The translations under genes were made by a program, and so were the position numbers. From contig NZ_JAJLQY010000004.1 of assembly GCF_020991275.1 (NCBI RefSeq), positions 186,001-250,000 on the forward strand: DNA of 64,000 nt, given 5' to 3'. Positions 8,714 to 15,669 of the stretch are shown one piece after another; the stretch's first letter is position 1; every line of letters starts with the position of its first letter. This DNA comes from Actinocorallia sp. API 0066 (lineage in GTDB: Bacteria > Actinomycetota > Actinomycetes > Streptosporangiales > Streptosporangiaceae). The notes under the pieces are model-generated. The model saw nothing but the letters and a program-made list of their open reading frames with translations, was not told the origin of the DNA and searched no databases.

Positions 8714-9444
8714 CAGGTGGTCTCCAGGGTGGGGGCGCCGAGCGCGGCGAGGACACGCGCGCGGAGCGGGGCATCGACGTTGGTGCGGGGCCGCGGCACC
8801 TCGACGAGGTCGGCGAGGCCGCCGCCGCCCAGCACGGCGACCCGGTCGCCGAGCAGCAGCGCCTCGTCCACGTCGTGGGTGACGAGGACGACCGTGGTGC
8901 TCGCCGACCACACCTCGGCCAGGAGCCGCTGCATCTCGGCCCTGGTCTGCGCGTCCAGGGCGCCGAAGGGCTCGTCCATGAGGACGGCGCGGGGCCGCCC
9001 GGCGAGGGTGCGGGCGAGCTGGACGCGCTGGCGCTGGCCGCCGGACAGGTCGCGCGGCAGCCGCCCTTCCAGCCCGGCCAGGCCGACCCGGGCGAGCCAG
9101 GCGTCGGCGCGGGCGGCCCGCTGGGCGCGCGGCACGCCGCGGATCGCCAGCGGCAGCGCGACGTTGCGGCGCGCCGTCCGCCACGGCAGCAGCGCGTCGT
9201 CCTGGAACATGAGCGCGCGGTCGGCGGAGGTGCCCCTGACGGGGACGCCGTCAGCGAGGATGCGGCCTTCGCCGACCGTCAGCAGCCCGGCGAGAGCGCG
9301 CAGGAGCGTGGACTTGCCGCAGCCGGACGGGCCCGCGACCGCGAGGATCTCCCCCGCGGCGACGTCCAGGGTGAGGTCGCGGAGGACGGCCCTGGCCCCG
9401 TACCTCAGGGTGATGTCCTCCAGGCGGAAGGAAAGGCCGGTCAT
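8713..9444 (-). CDS. ABC transporter ATP-binding protein (nitrate/sulfonate/taurine type)
   Basis: 243-aa ATPase energising an importer with the permease and lipoprotein encoded just upstream. Walker A is GPSGCGKST at about residues 38-46, the signature is LSGGQRQRVQLARTL, Walker B is AVLMDEPFGALD and the switch His sits in VLVTHDVDEAL. The form matches SsuB/TauB/NrtD-like ATPases. The start is ATG 9444, overlapping the permease stop by 4 nt; the stop shares a base with the flavoprotein ATG, so transport and redox genes are coupled. Confidence 0.95.
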   Translation of the reverse strand: MTGLSFRLEDITLRYGARAVLRDLTLDVAAGEILAVAGPSGCGKSTLLRALAGLLTVGEGRILADGVPVRGTSADRALMFQDDALLPWRTARRNVALPLAIRGVPRAQRAARADAWLARVGLAGLEGRLPRDLSGGQRQRVQLARTLAGRPRAVLMDEPFGALDAQTRAEMQRLLAEVWSASTTVVLVTHDVDEALLLGDRVAVLGGGGLADLVEVPRPRTNVDAPLRARVLAALGAPTLETT

Positions 9445-10205
9445 CGTCGTGCCTCCGCGGGGAGCCAGCGGGTGGCGCGGCGGCCCAGCACCTCGACGGT
9501 GGCCGAGGTGAGGAAGCCGAGCAGCCCGATCGTGATGATCCCGACGATGACGCCCGGATAGTCCACGACGGTGTAGGCCGACCAGGTCCGGTAGCCGACG
9601 CCGAACTGACCGGAGATCATCTCGGCGGAGATGAGGCAGATCCAGGCGACGCCCATGCCCACCGACAGCCCGCCGAACACGCCGGGCAGGATGCCGGGCA
9701 GCAGCACGCTGCGCAGCACCCGCACCCGGCCGCCGCCGAGGGTGCGGACGGCCTCCTCCCAGGCGGTCGGCAGGGCGCGGACGGCGTGCCGGGTCGAGAC
9801 CATGATCGGGAAGAACGCGGCGGCGAACGTGATGAACACGATGCCCTGCTCGTTCGCCGGGAACAGCAGGATCGCGATGGGCACGAGCGCGATCGCGGGG
9901 ATCGGCCGGGCCAGCTCGACCAGCGGCAGCACGAGGTCCCCCGCGCGGCGTGAGCGGGCCACCAGGGCGCCCAGGAGGCCGCCGAGCACCGCGGCGAGCG
10001 CGAAGCCCGTCAGGATGCGCACGAGGCTCTGGGCGAGGTCCTGGTAGTAGACGGGCGTGGCGAGCTGCCGGGCGAACTCGGCGAGCACCTCGGCCGGTCC
10101 CGGGAACCTGTCGAACCGCAGGAGGAACACGACGTCGTTGGCGGTCAGCACGTGCCACAGGCCGAGGAAGGCGAGCGGGGAGACGGCGCGCAGCAGGATC
10201 CTCAT
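9441..10205 (-). CDS. ABC transporter permease (SsuC/TauC type)
   Basis: 254 aa with about six transmembrane helices and the binding-protein-dependent permease motif EEAVRTLGGGRVRVLRSVLL, the EAA loop that contacts the ATPase. The length and the helix pattern fit the NitT/TauT importer family for nitrate, sulfonates, taurine and thiamine precursors. The ATG start overlaps the binding-protein stop by 4 nt, and the stop overlaps the ATPase start by 4 nt. Substrate assignment depends on the binding protein and remains open. Confidence 0.94.
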   Translation of the reverse strand: MRILLRAVSPLAFLGLWHVLTANDVVFLLRFDRFPGPAEVLAEFARQLATPVYYQDLAQSLVRILTGFALAAVLGGLLGALVARSRRAGDLVLPLVELARPIPAIALVPIAILLFPANEQGIVFITFAAAFFPIMVSTRHAVRALPTAWEEAVRTLGGGRVRVLRSVLLPGILPGVFGGLSVGMGVAWICLISAEMISGQFGVGYRTWSAYTVVDYPGVIVGIITIGLLGFLTSATVEVLGRRATRWLPAEARR

Positions 10206-11563
10206 GCGTCCCGCACCGCCTCCTCGTAGGTGACCTCGCGGGCGCCCGGATGGTCGGCGCGGTGGGCGTCGGCGTTCTCCAGGGTGGCGAAGGGCAGGAG
10301 GGCGTCACCGTCGCGGAGCCACACGCTGTGGTCGGCGAACCAGCGGGTGCCGGTCAGCGCGTCAGGGACGTAGGCGGCGCGGATCTTCTGGCCCCTGCCC
10401 TGGGCGTCGCGGACGAACCGCAGGAGGGCGACCGGGTCGGCGACGGCGTGGGTGGCGTCCTCGCCTTCCAGCCAGACCTCTCCGGCCTTGGCGGGGTCGC
10501 CGGGAAGGGCCGCGCCGTTGGCGGTCTTGGCCGTGTCGGCCGCGTAGGCGGGGCCGTAGGCGTCGCGCACGTAGGAGTCGTTGAAGAAGGCGCCGATGTC
10601 CAGGGGCTGTTCGAGGACGCCGATGGACTTGAGGAAGGGGACGTCCTGCTCGAGCGCCGTCCGTTGGGCGGGCTTCAGGGTGACGTCGAAGGTGGCGATG
10701 CCGTTGGGGCCGTTGTAGAGGTAGACCGTCTCAGGCGAGAGGCCGGTCTCCTTGGCCACCGAGTGGGCCGCCTTCAGAGGGTTCTCGTGCAGGTAGGACG
10801 TCGCCTGGATCTGTGCCTTCAGGAACGCCCTGAGCACGTCGCCGCTCTCCTCGGCGAACTCCTGCCGGACGACGACGCCGTGGAACGTCGGGACGTCCAG
10901 GGCGCCGCCGTCGTAGAGCAGCCGCGCCTGCCCGGCCTGCACGAGCTGGCCCGGCCAGGCGACGAACTGGGCGAGCGCCGCCGCGCCGCCGGACTGGAGC
11001 GAGGAAGCGCCCACCGACGGCTGCTGGTTCTCGGTCTTGACGTCCTTGGCCGGGTCGAGCCCGAGCCGGTCGAGCGCCTGCACGAGGGTGCCGTGCCCGG
11101 CCGACCCGACGCTCGCCGACACCGTCTTGCCCTTGAGGTCGCGCAGCGTGCGGTCCTTGGACGCGGTGGAGACGACGACGCCGTTGAGCGCGCCGCGCAG
11201 GTTGTAGCCGGTGATCGACACCAGCTCGGTGCGCGCGTCTCCGCCCTGGGCCTGGGCGCGCGAACCGTTGATCAACAGCGGGTAGTCGCCCATCGAGCCG
11301 ATGTCGATCTTCCCGGCGAGCATCTCGGCGGTGATCGGCGCGCCCGACTCGTAGTCCTGCCAGACGACGCGGTACTTCTCGCCCAGGTTCTTCTCGAAGT
11401 AGCCGAGCGAGCGCAGCAGGGTCCCCGCCGTCACCGTGTTGATCGTCTTGGACTGGTAGCCGACGACGACCTCGATCCTGCCGTCGTCGGCGGCGTTGCC
11501 CGCGACCGTGCAGGCGGCGAGAGCGGGGGCGAGGAGGGCGGCGAGCAGAAGGTTCTTGTTCAA
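10202..11563 (-). CDS. ABC transporter substrate-binding lipoprotein (SsuA/TauA/NrtA family)
   Basis: 453 aa, longer than usual for the family (about 320-350). The N-terminus has a lipoprotein signal: positively charged start, hydrophobic stretch, lipobox LAAC with Cys18. The mature region VVVGYQSKTINTVTAGTLLRSLGY and MLAGKIDIGSMGDYPLLING is typical of NMT1/TauA-like binding proteins. The start codon is TTG 11563 with no strong ribosome-binding site; it is the only start that keeps the signal peptide. It follows the ferredoxin by 10 nt. The extra C-terminal 100 residues (from about 355) are not explained by the binding domain alone. Confidence 0.92.
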   Translation of the reverse strand: MNKNLLLAALLAPALAACTVAGNAADDGRIEVVVGYQSKTINTVTAGTLLRSLGYFEKNLGEKYRVVWQDYESGAPITAEMLAGKIDIGSMGDYPLLINGSRAQAQGGDARTELVSITGYNLRGALNGVVVSTASKDRTLRDLKGKTVSASVGSAGHGTLVQALDRLGLDPAKDVKTENQQPSVGASSLQSGGAAALAQFVAWPGQLVQAGQARLLYDGGALDVPTFHGVVVRQEFAEESGDVLRAFLKAQIQATSYLHENPLKAAHSVAKETGLSPETVYLYNGPNGIATFDVTLKPAQRTALEQDVPFLKSIGVLEQPLDIGAFFNDSYVRDAYGPAYAADTAKTANGAALPGDPAKAGEVWLEGEDATHAVADPVALLRFVRDAQGRGQKIRAAYVPDALTGTRWFADHSVWLRDGDALLPFATLENADAHRADHPGAREVTYEEAVRDA

Positions 11564-11573
11564 GGGGGCGGCC

Positions 11574-11801
11574 TTATCGCAGGAGGTAGGGGATGTCGAC
11601 GGTGACGGCGCCCGTGGGGCAGCGGTCGGCGCACGGGCCGCAGTACCAGCACTCGTCCACGTACATGTGGGCCTTGCCGGTCTCGGGGTCGAGCGCGAGG
11701 GAGTCCAGGGGGCAGACGTCGATGCAGAGGGTGCAGCCTTCGATGCAGAGGGCGGCGTCGATGGTCACCGGCACGTCGGCGCGGTGGGGGACGAGGGGCA
11801 T
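11574..11801 (-). CDS. Ferredoxin with two [4Fe-4S] clusters, probable electron partner of the AprA-like flavoprotein
   Basis: 75-aa soluble protein. Two full cysteine sets are visible: C19-x3-C23-x2-C26-x3-C30 (CIEGCTLCIDVC) and C51-x2-C54-x2-C57-x3-C61 (CWYCGPCADRCP), each followed by Pro as in bacterial ferredoxins. The combination of flavoprotein plus small two-cluster ferredoxin parallels AprA/AprB. Its ATG overlaps the stop of the GntR gene by one base. It is likely translated with the ABC genes that follow. Cluster spacing in the first set (x3 rather than x2) is AprB-like. Confidence 0.93.
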   Translation of the reverse strand: MPLVPHRADVPVTIDAALCIEGCTLCIDVCPLDSLALDPETGKAHMYVDECWYCGPCADRCPTGAVTVDIPYLLR

Positions 11802-12550
11802 CACAGGCTCCGGTGCAGGGTGCCGCGCATGGTCAGCCTGTCGCCCCGGAAGCGGATGTACTCCAGGTCGACGGGCCTGCCGTCGGCGAGATGGGTGAGC
11901 CGCTCGGCCAGGAGGAGCGCGGCGCCGCGCGGCGCCTCCAGGACGGCGGCGGAGTGCGGGTCGGCGTTGACGGCCTCGACGGTGAGGTCGGCGCGGCCGA
12001 GCGGCCCGGACAGCCGCTCGATGAGCACAAAGATGTCCTCGTGTTCGAGGTCCTCGGCCAGGAGCGCCTCGCCCAGTTCGGGCTCCAGGTACGTCTGGTC
12101 GAGGCTGAGCGGCACGTCGGCGAGTCGGCGCAGCCGCTCGACGTAGACGACCGGGGAGCCGTCCGGGAGGCCCAGCCGGGCGCTGATCGCGCGGGGCGGC
12201 GTGATGAGGCCGCCCGCGCGCAGCTCGTTGACGATCGATCCGTGCTCGCGCAGCGTCTCGTTCAGCCCGAGCAGCCGGTGCAGCCCGTGCGGGACCTTGA
12301 CGGCGGTGACGAGCGTGCCGACGCCCGGCAGCCGCTCCACGAGCCCCTCGGCGCGCAGGAGGTCCAGGGCGTCTCTGACGGCGTTGCGGGTCGTGCCGAA
12401 CTCGGCGACGATCCGCTCCTCCTTGGGCAGCACCCCGCTCTCGAAGGCGCCCCGCTGGATCTGGCACCGCAGTAGATCGGCCACCTGCCGGGCCCGATCC
12501 GCCCGCAGCCGCCTCGCGTCATTGAACTCAACCGCGCTGGTCACACCCAA
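11801..12550 (-). CDS. GntR/HutC-family transcriptional regulator with UTRA ligand domain
   Basis: 249 aa. An N-terminal winged helix (about residues 18-85, containing LPKEERIVAEFGTTRNAVRD and LLRAEGLVERLPGVGTLV) is followed by a UTRA domain (about 105-245, ending EYIRFRGDRLTMRGTLHRSL). As first gene of the operon it most likely controls its own transcript in response to the imported substrate or a product. The start is TTG 12550 or GTG 12544; neither has a clear ribosome-binding site, so a leaderless transcript is possible. Two copies of an ACACCCAAAA-type sequence lie at and upstream of the start. Confidence 0.92.
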   Translation of the reverse strand: MGVTSAVEFNDARRLRADRARQVADLLRCQIQRGAFESGVLPKEERIVAEFGTTRNAVRDALDLLRAEGLVERLPGVGTLVTAVKVPHGLHRLLGLNETLREHGSIVNELRAGGLITPPRAISARLGLPDGSPVVYVERLRRLADVPLSLDQTYLEPELGEALLAEDLEHEDIFVLIERLSGPLGRADLTVEAVNADPHSAAVLEAPRGAALLLAERLTHLADGRPVDLEYIRFRGDRLTMRGTLHRSL

Positions 12551-12943
12551 AAACTAGCAATCCGATAGGGAAACTCAGATAACAGCGGTGTCACGCCACC
12601 CCGACCCCCGCCCGACCCTGCGCGGACACCCAAAACTCGTGTACTTCCGCCACCCCCGCACCCCTTGCCCGACCCCCTCGCGGCACCGTCCAGCGGGCGG
12701 GCGGGTTCGCCGAGCCGACCGACAGAATTCCGATCTTGCGGGAGGACTCGGGCCGCCGGGAACCGGAGGTTTACGGCGCGGCGGCGTGCCCGGCTCGGGT
12801 TCCGGGCGGGCGCGGTCGATGATCTGCTGTGCACCGGGGTTGGGCCCGGTTGGGTAAGGCGCGGGTCAGGGCGGCTTTCACCGTGTGCCCTGCCGGGGAA
12901 CCTCCTTCGGGAGGAGTCAGGACAGGACCGGAGGAGGCGGCTG
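12551..12943. other. Divergent intergenic region with a direct repeat and a UUCG hairpin
   Basis: 393 nt between the GntR operon and the ferric-reductase-like gene. Seen: ACACCCAAAAACTAG at 12543-12557 recurs as ACACCCAAAACTCG at 12626-12639, a possible regulator site for the GntR operon; an AT-richer stretch at 12549-12583 that could hold its promoter; and a small hairpin near 12901. No gene with convincing codon use was found here. Confidence 0.4.
12901..12914 (+). promoter_or_regulatory. UUCG-loop hairpin next to the ribosome-binding site of the ferric-reductase-like gene
   Basis: CCTCC-TTCG-GGAGG forms a 5-bp stem closed by a UUCG tetraloop 16 nt before the Shine-Dalgarno GGAGGAGG (12930-12937). 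The CCTCC arm is also complementary to that Shine-Dalgarno, so two exclusive structures are possible. Regulatory use is inference. Confidence 0.3.
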
Positions 12944-14326
12944 ATGACGACGTCCGAGAAGGCCCGGCCCCGGGCGGCCCAGGTCGGCCGCTTCGGTTCG
13001 GCGGACCTGCTCGGCACGCTCGGCATCGCGTCCGTCGTCGCCGTCCTGTGGATGTGGACCCGCTACCACGGCCCGCAGAGCCTGACGTCCTGGGGCACCG
13101 CGCTGGGGTCGATGGCGCAGCTCGCCGGGCTGGTGGCGGCCGACCTCATGGTGCTCCAGGTGTTCCTGCTGGCGCGGGTCCCGTGGATCGAGCGGGCGTT
13201 CGGGCACGACAGGCTGATCCGCGGGCACCGCTGGATCGGGTTCACCGCGTTCTGGATGGTGCTCGCGCACCTGGCGCTGGCGACGGCGCACCGGTTCCGC
13301 CCCGGCGTGCCGGGCGCCGGGGAGCGCCTGTGGGACCTGTACGTGCAGCGGCACTGGATGCTGTTCGCGACGGCCGGGACGGCGCTCCTCGTCGTGGTCG
13401 TGCTGGCGTCGCTGCGGCCGGTGCGGCGGCGCCTGCGGTACGAGACGTGGCACCTGCTGCACCTGTACGCCTACCTGGGGATCGCGCTGAGCTTCCCGCA
13501 CATGGTCGCGCACGGCGCCGACTTCCACACGCCGCTGGCGCGCGTGTACTGGTGGGCGCTGTTCGGCTCGGCCCTGGCGGTGGCGGTGGTGTTCCGGATC
13601 GGGGTGCCGCTGTGGCGGTCGGTCTACCACCGGCTCCGGGTCACGGACGTGCGGATCGAGGCGCCCGGCGTCGTCTCGGTGACGATGACGGGCCGCCACC
13701 TCCACCGGATGCGGATCCGCTCGGGCCAGTACTTCATCTGGCGGTTCCTCGACGGCCCCGGATGGAGCCGGGGCAACCCCTACACCCTGTCGGCGGCGCC
13801 CAACCCGGACACGATGCGGATCACCGTCAAGGCGGCGGGAGACGGGTCGTCCAGGGCGGCGTGCCTGGCGCCGGGCATCAGGGTGCTCATCGAAGGCCCC
13901 TACGGGTCGCTGACGGCCGCGCGCCGCAAGCACGACAGGATCCTCATGATGGCCGCGGGCATCGGGGTGACGCCGATGCGGGCGCTGCTGGAGGACACCC
14001 CGTTCGAGCCGGGTGAGACGACGTTCATCTACCGGTACTCCCACCACGAGCACGCGGTCTTCGCCGACGAGATCCGGGAGATCGCCGACCGGCGCGGCGT
14101 CGTCCTGCACTTCCTGCCGGGACGGCGGCGCTCGGGCCTGTCGTGGCTGCCCGCCGGGTCGGGGCACCGGGACGACGCCGATGCGCTGCGGGAGCTCGTC
14201 CCGGACATCGCCCAGCGGGACGTGTTCGCGTGCGGGCCGTCCGCGTGGCTGGTGGCGGTGCGGCGCGCGGTGGCGCGGGCGGGGGTGCACCGCGACCACC
14301 TGCACACCGAGGAATTCGCCTGGTGA
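12944..14326 (+). CDS. Ferric reductase-like transmembrane flavoprotein (FAD/NAD-binding, NOX-like fold)
   Basis: 460 aa. The N-terminal half has about six membrane helices with paired histidines for two b hemes (segments HRWIGFTAFWMVLAHLAL and WHLLHLYAYLGIALSFPHM). The C-terminal half is a ferredoxin-NADP reductase module: FAD contact NPYTLSAAP, a pyridine-nucleotide loop AAGIGVTPMRALLE and the late DVFACGPSAW. No plant-type 2Fe-2S motif follows. It would move electrons from cytoplasmic NAD(P)H across the membrane, for example to ferric iron or oxygen. The ATG is preceded by GGAGGAGGCGG. A 51-aa membrane protein gene follows after 18 nt. Confidence 0.9.
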   Translation: MTTSEKARPRAAQVGRFGSADLLGTLGIASVVAVLWMWTRYHGPQSLTSWGTALGSMAQLAGLVAADLMVLQVFLLARVPWIERAFGHDRLIRGHRWIGFTAFWMVLAHLALATAHRFRPGVPGAGERLWDLYVQRHWMLFATAGTALLVVVVLASLRPVRRRLRYETWHLLHLYAYLGIALSFPHMVAHGADFHTPLARVYWWALFGSALAVAVVFRIGVPLWRSVYHRLRVTDVRIEAPGVVSVTMTGRHLHRMRIRSGQYFIWRFLDGPGWSRGNPYTLSAAPNPDTMRITVKAAGDGSSRAACLAPGIRVLIEGPYGSLTAARRKHDRILMMAAGIGVTPMRALLEDTPFEPGETTFIYRYSHHEHAVFADEIREIADRRGVVLHFLPGRRRSGLSWLPAGSGHRDDADALRELVPDIAQRDVFACGPSAWLVAVRRAVARAGVHRDHLHTEEFAW

Positions 14327-14344
14327 CCGGAAGGGACGGCGTCG

Positions 14345-14500
14345 ATGAACCGCGTCACGCTCTGGATCTGCGCGACCCTCGCGGCGCTCGCCCTGCTGTG
14401 GGCCTACCAGATGAACATGGCCGAGCCCGGCAAACCCAGCGATCCCCATCAGTTCAGCCACACGACGGCGCCACGGATAGGCGATCCGACGCGCCGTTAG
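14345..14500 (+). CDS. Small single-span membrane protein (51 aa) paired with the ferric-reductase-like gene
   Basis: Starts MNRVTLWICATLAALALLWA, a hydrophobic segment with a positive N-terminus, followed by a polar, His- and Pro-containing tail ending DPTRR. GGAAGGG lies about 10 nt before the ATG. It is 18 nt after the reductase, on the same strand, so co-expression is likely; the short tail could sit outside the membrane near the heme domain. It ends overlapping the convergent TetR gene by 4 nt. Family unknown. Confidence 0.65.
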   Translation: MNRVTLWICATLAALALLWAYQMNMAEPGKPSDPHQFSHTTAPRIGDPTRR

Positions 14501-15582
14501 CCCTGCGCCGCGCTCGCCGCCGCGTGGCAGGCCCCGTACCCGTCGGCGCGCGCCACGATCCGTCCCTCCCGCACCAGGACGGCCGCCTCCGTGGCGTCGC
14601 CGACGCCGCCCAGGCCCGCCGCCTCGGCGACGGCCCCCGAGGGGTCGTGCACGACCCTCAGTCGCGGCAGGGCGTACTCGGGGAAGGCGGCGCGCAGGCA
14701 TCCGACGGTCTCGGCGAGCGTCAGCCGGGCGAGCGGCCCGTACTCGCCGGGGTCGGCGCAGACGAGCGCGACGGTGACGGCGCCGGGCTCGGGCAGCGCC
14801 CGTACCGCCTCCTCCACCACGCCGAGACGGCGTAGGCCCAGGATCGCGACGACGCCGTCGTCCGAGAGGTCGACAGGAACGCCGCGTACGAGGTCGATCC
14901 CTGAGGGCGGAGCCCATACCTCGTCGGTGGGCCGTGCCTTGCCGACGTACGGAAGGTAGGGCGGATCCCATCTGTCGTCGCCCGGCTGCCCGGCCAGGAC
15001 GGCGCACGCCCGGACGACGTCGAACGGCTCGCCGAATCCGGGCGCGGCGGCGGCGAGGGTGTCGGCGCCGCGCAGCAGCGTCAGCGCGAGTTCGGCCTCC
15101 CTGACGCGCCTGCCCCGGAACGTCCTGCCGGGTTCGGTCCGCTCCAGGGCGAGGCCGAGCAGCAGCGCGTCGAGCGCCATGAGCCCCGCGTAGACGCGCC
15201 GGGCGCCCTCGTCCACCAGGATCTCGGGCAGGGCCTCGGCGCCGAGCCTGGACGCCGTGCCGGGGCCGTCCAGCGCGAGCGGCAGCCGCTCCATCCGGGC
15301 GCGGGCGAAGGCGGCGAGCGCGGCGGCCGGGTCGGCGCCGCCCTCCGCCGCGCCGGGGCGCGAAAGCGCCGCCTCGGCTTCGGCGGCCAGCACCTCGAAG
15401 TACAGGGCGCGCTTGCCGGGGAAGCCGGAGTAGACGGCGCCCCGGGTGAGCCCCGCCCGCACGGCGATCCCATCGACGGTCGTACCCCGGTACCCCTCGG
15501 TGAGGAACTCCTCGCGTGCCGCCGCGAGCACCCGCCTACGGGTCTCGGCCTGGCGTTCGCCCCTGCTCGTCCCGTCCGTCAC
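14497..15582 (-). CDS. TetR-family regulator with a thioredoxin-fold-like C-terminal extension
   Basis: 361 aa, well above the roughly 200 aa usual for TetR. The HTH is at about residues 10-60 (RRRVLAAAREEFLTEGYRGT, then IAVRAGLTRGAVYSGFPGK). After the ligand domain, the last 110 residues (ALVCADPGEYGPLARLTLAE, LRVVHDPSGAVAEAAGL, AAVLVREGRIVARADGYG) read like a redoxin/thioredoxin fold that lacks a CxxC pair. The start chosen is GTG 15582, with GGAGGGAGAAGG just upstream; an upstream in-frame ATG at 15648 lies inside a palindrome and is unlikely. It may sense a redox signal or a thiol compound, which is inference. Confidence 0.87.
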   Translation of the reverse strand: MTDGTSRGERQAETRRRVLAAAREEFLTEGYRGTTVDGIAVRAGLTRGAVYSGFPGKRALYFEVLAAEAEAALSRPGAAEGGADPAAALAAFARARMERLPLALDGPGTASRLGAEALPEILVDEGARRVYAGLMALDALLLGLALERTEPGRTFRGRRVREAELALTLLRGADTLAAAAPGFGEPFDVVRACAVLAGQPGDDRWDPPYLPYVGKARPTDEVWAPPSGIDLVRGVPVDLSDDGVVAILGLRRLGVVEEAVRALPEPGAVTVALVCADPGEYGPLARLTLAETVGCLRAAFPEYALPRLRVVHDPSGAVAEAAGLGGVGDATEAAVLVREGRIVARADGYGACHAAASAAQG

Positions 15583-15621
15583 GCGCCTTCTCCCTCCGAC
15601 GGCCGGGCCCGCCAGAACGGC

Positions 15622-15662
15622 GATGCCCTCACCAGATGATGACGTCATCTGGTGAGGGCATC
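15622..15662. repeat. Near-perfect 18-bp inverted repeat, operator or transcription terminator
   Basis: Arms GATGCCCTCACCAGATGA and TCATCTGGTGAGGGCATC are exact complements separated by TGACG; the centre also contains the palindrome ATGACGTCAT. It sits 40 nt upstream of the TetR start and 7 nt downstream of the FAD dehydrogenase stop. There is no T-tract. As a TetR operator it would be autoregulatory; as a hairpin it could end the dehydrogenase transcript. Both uses may combine. Confidence 0.6.
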
Positions 15663-15669
15663 CTACGGG

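Noticed and set aside
15583-15648. Longer N-terminus of the TetR regulator from ATG 15648
   Set aside because: That ATG is inside the inverted repeat and lacks a ribosome-binding site; GTG 15582 has a strong one.
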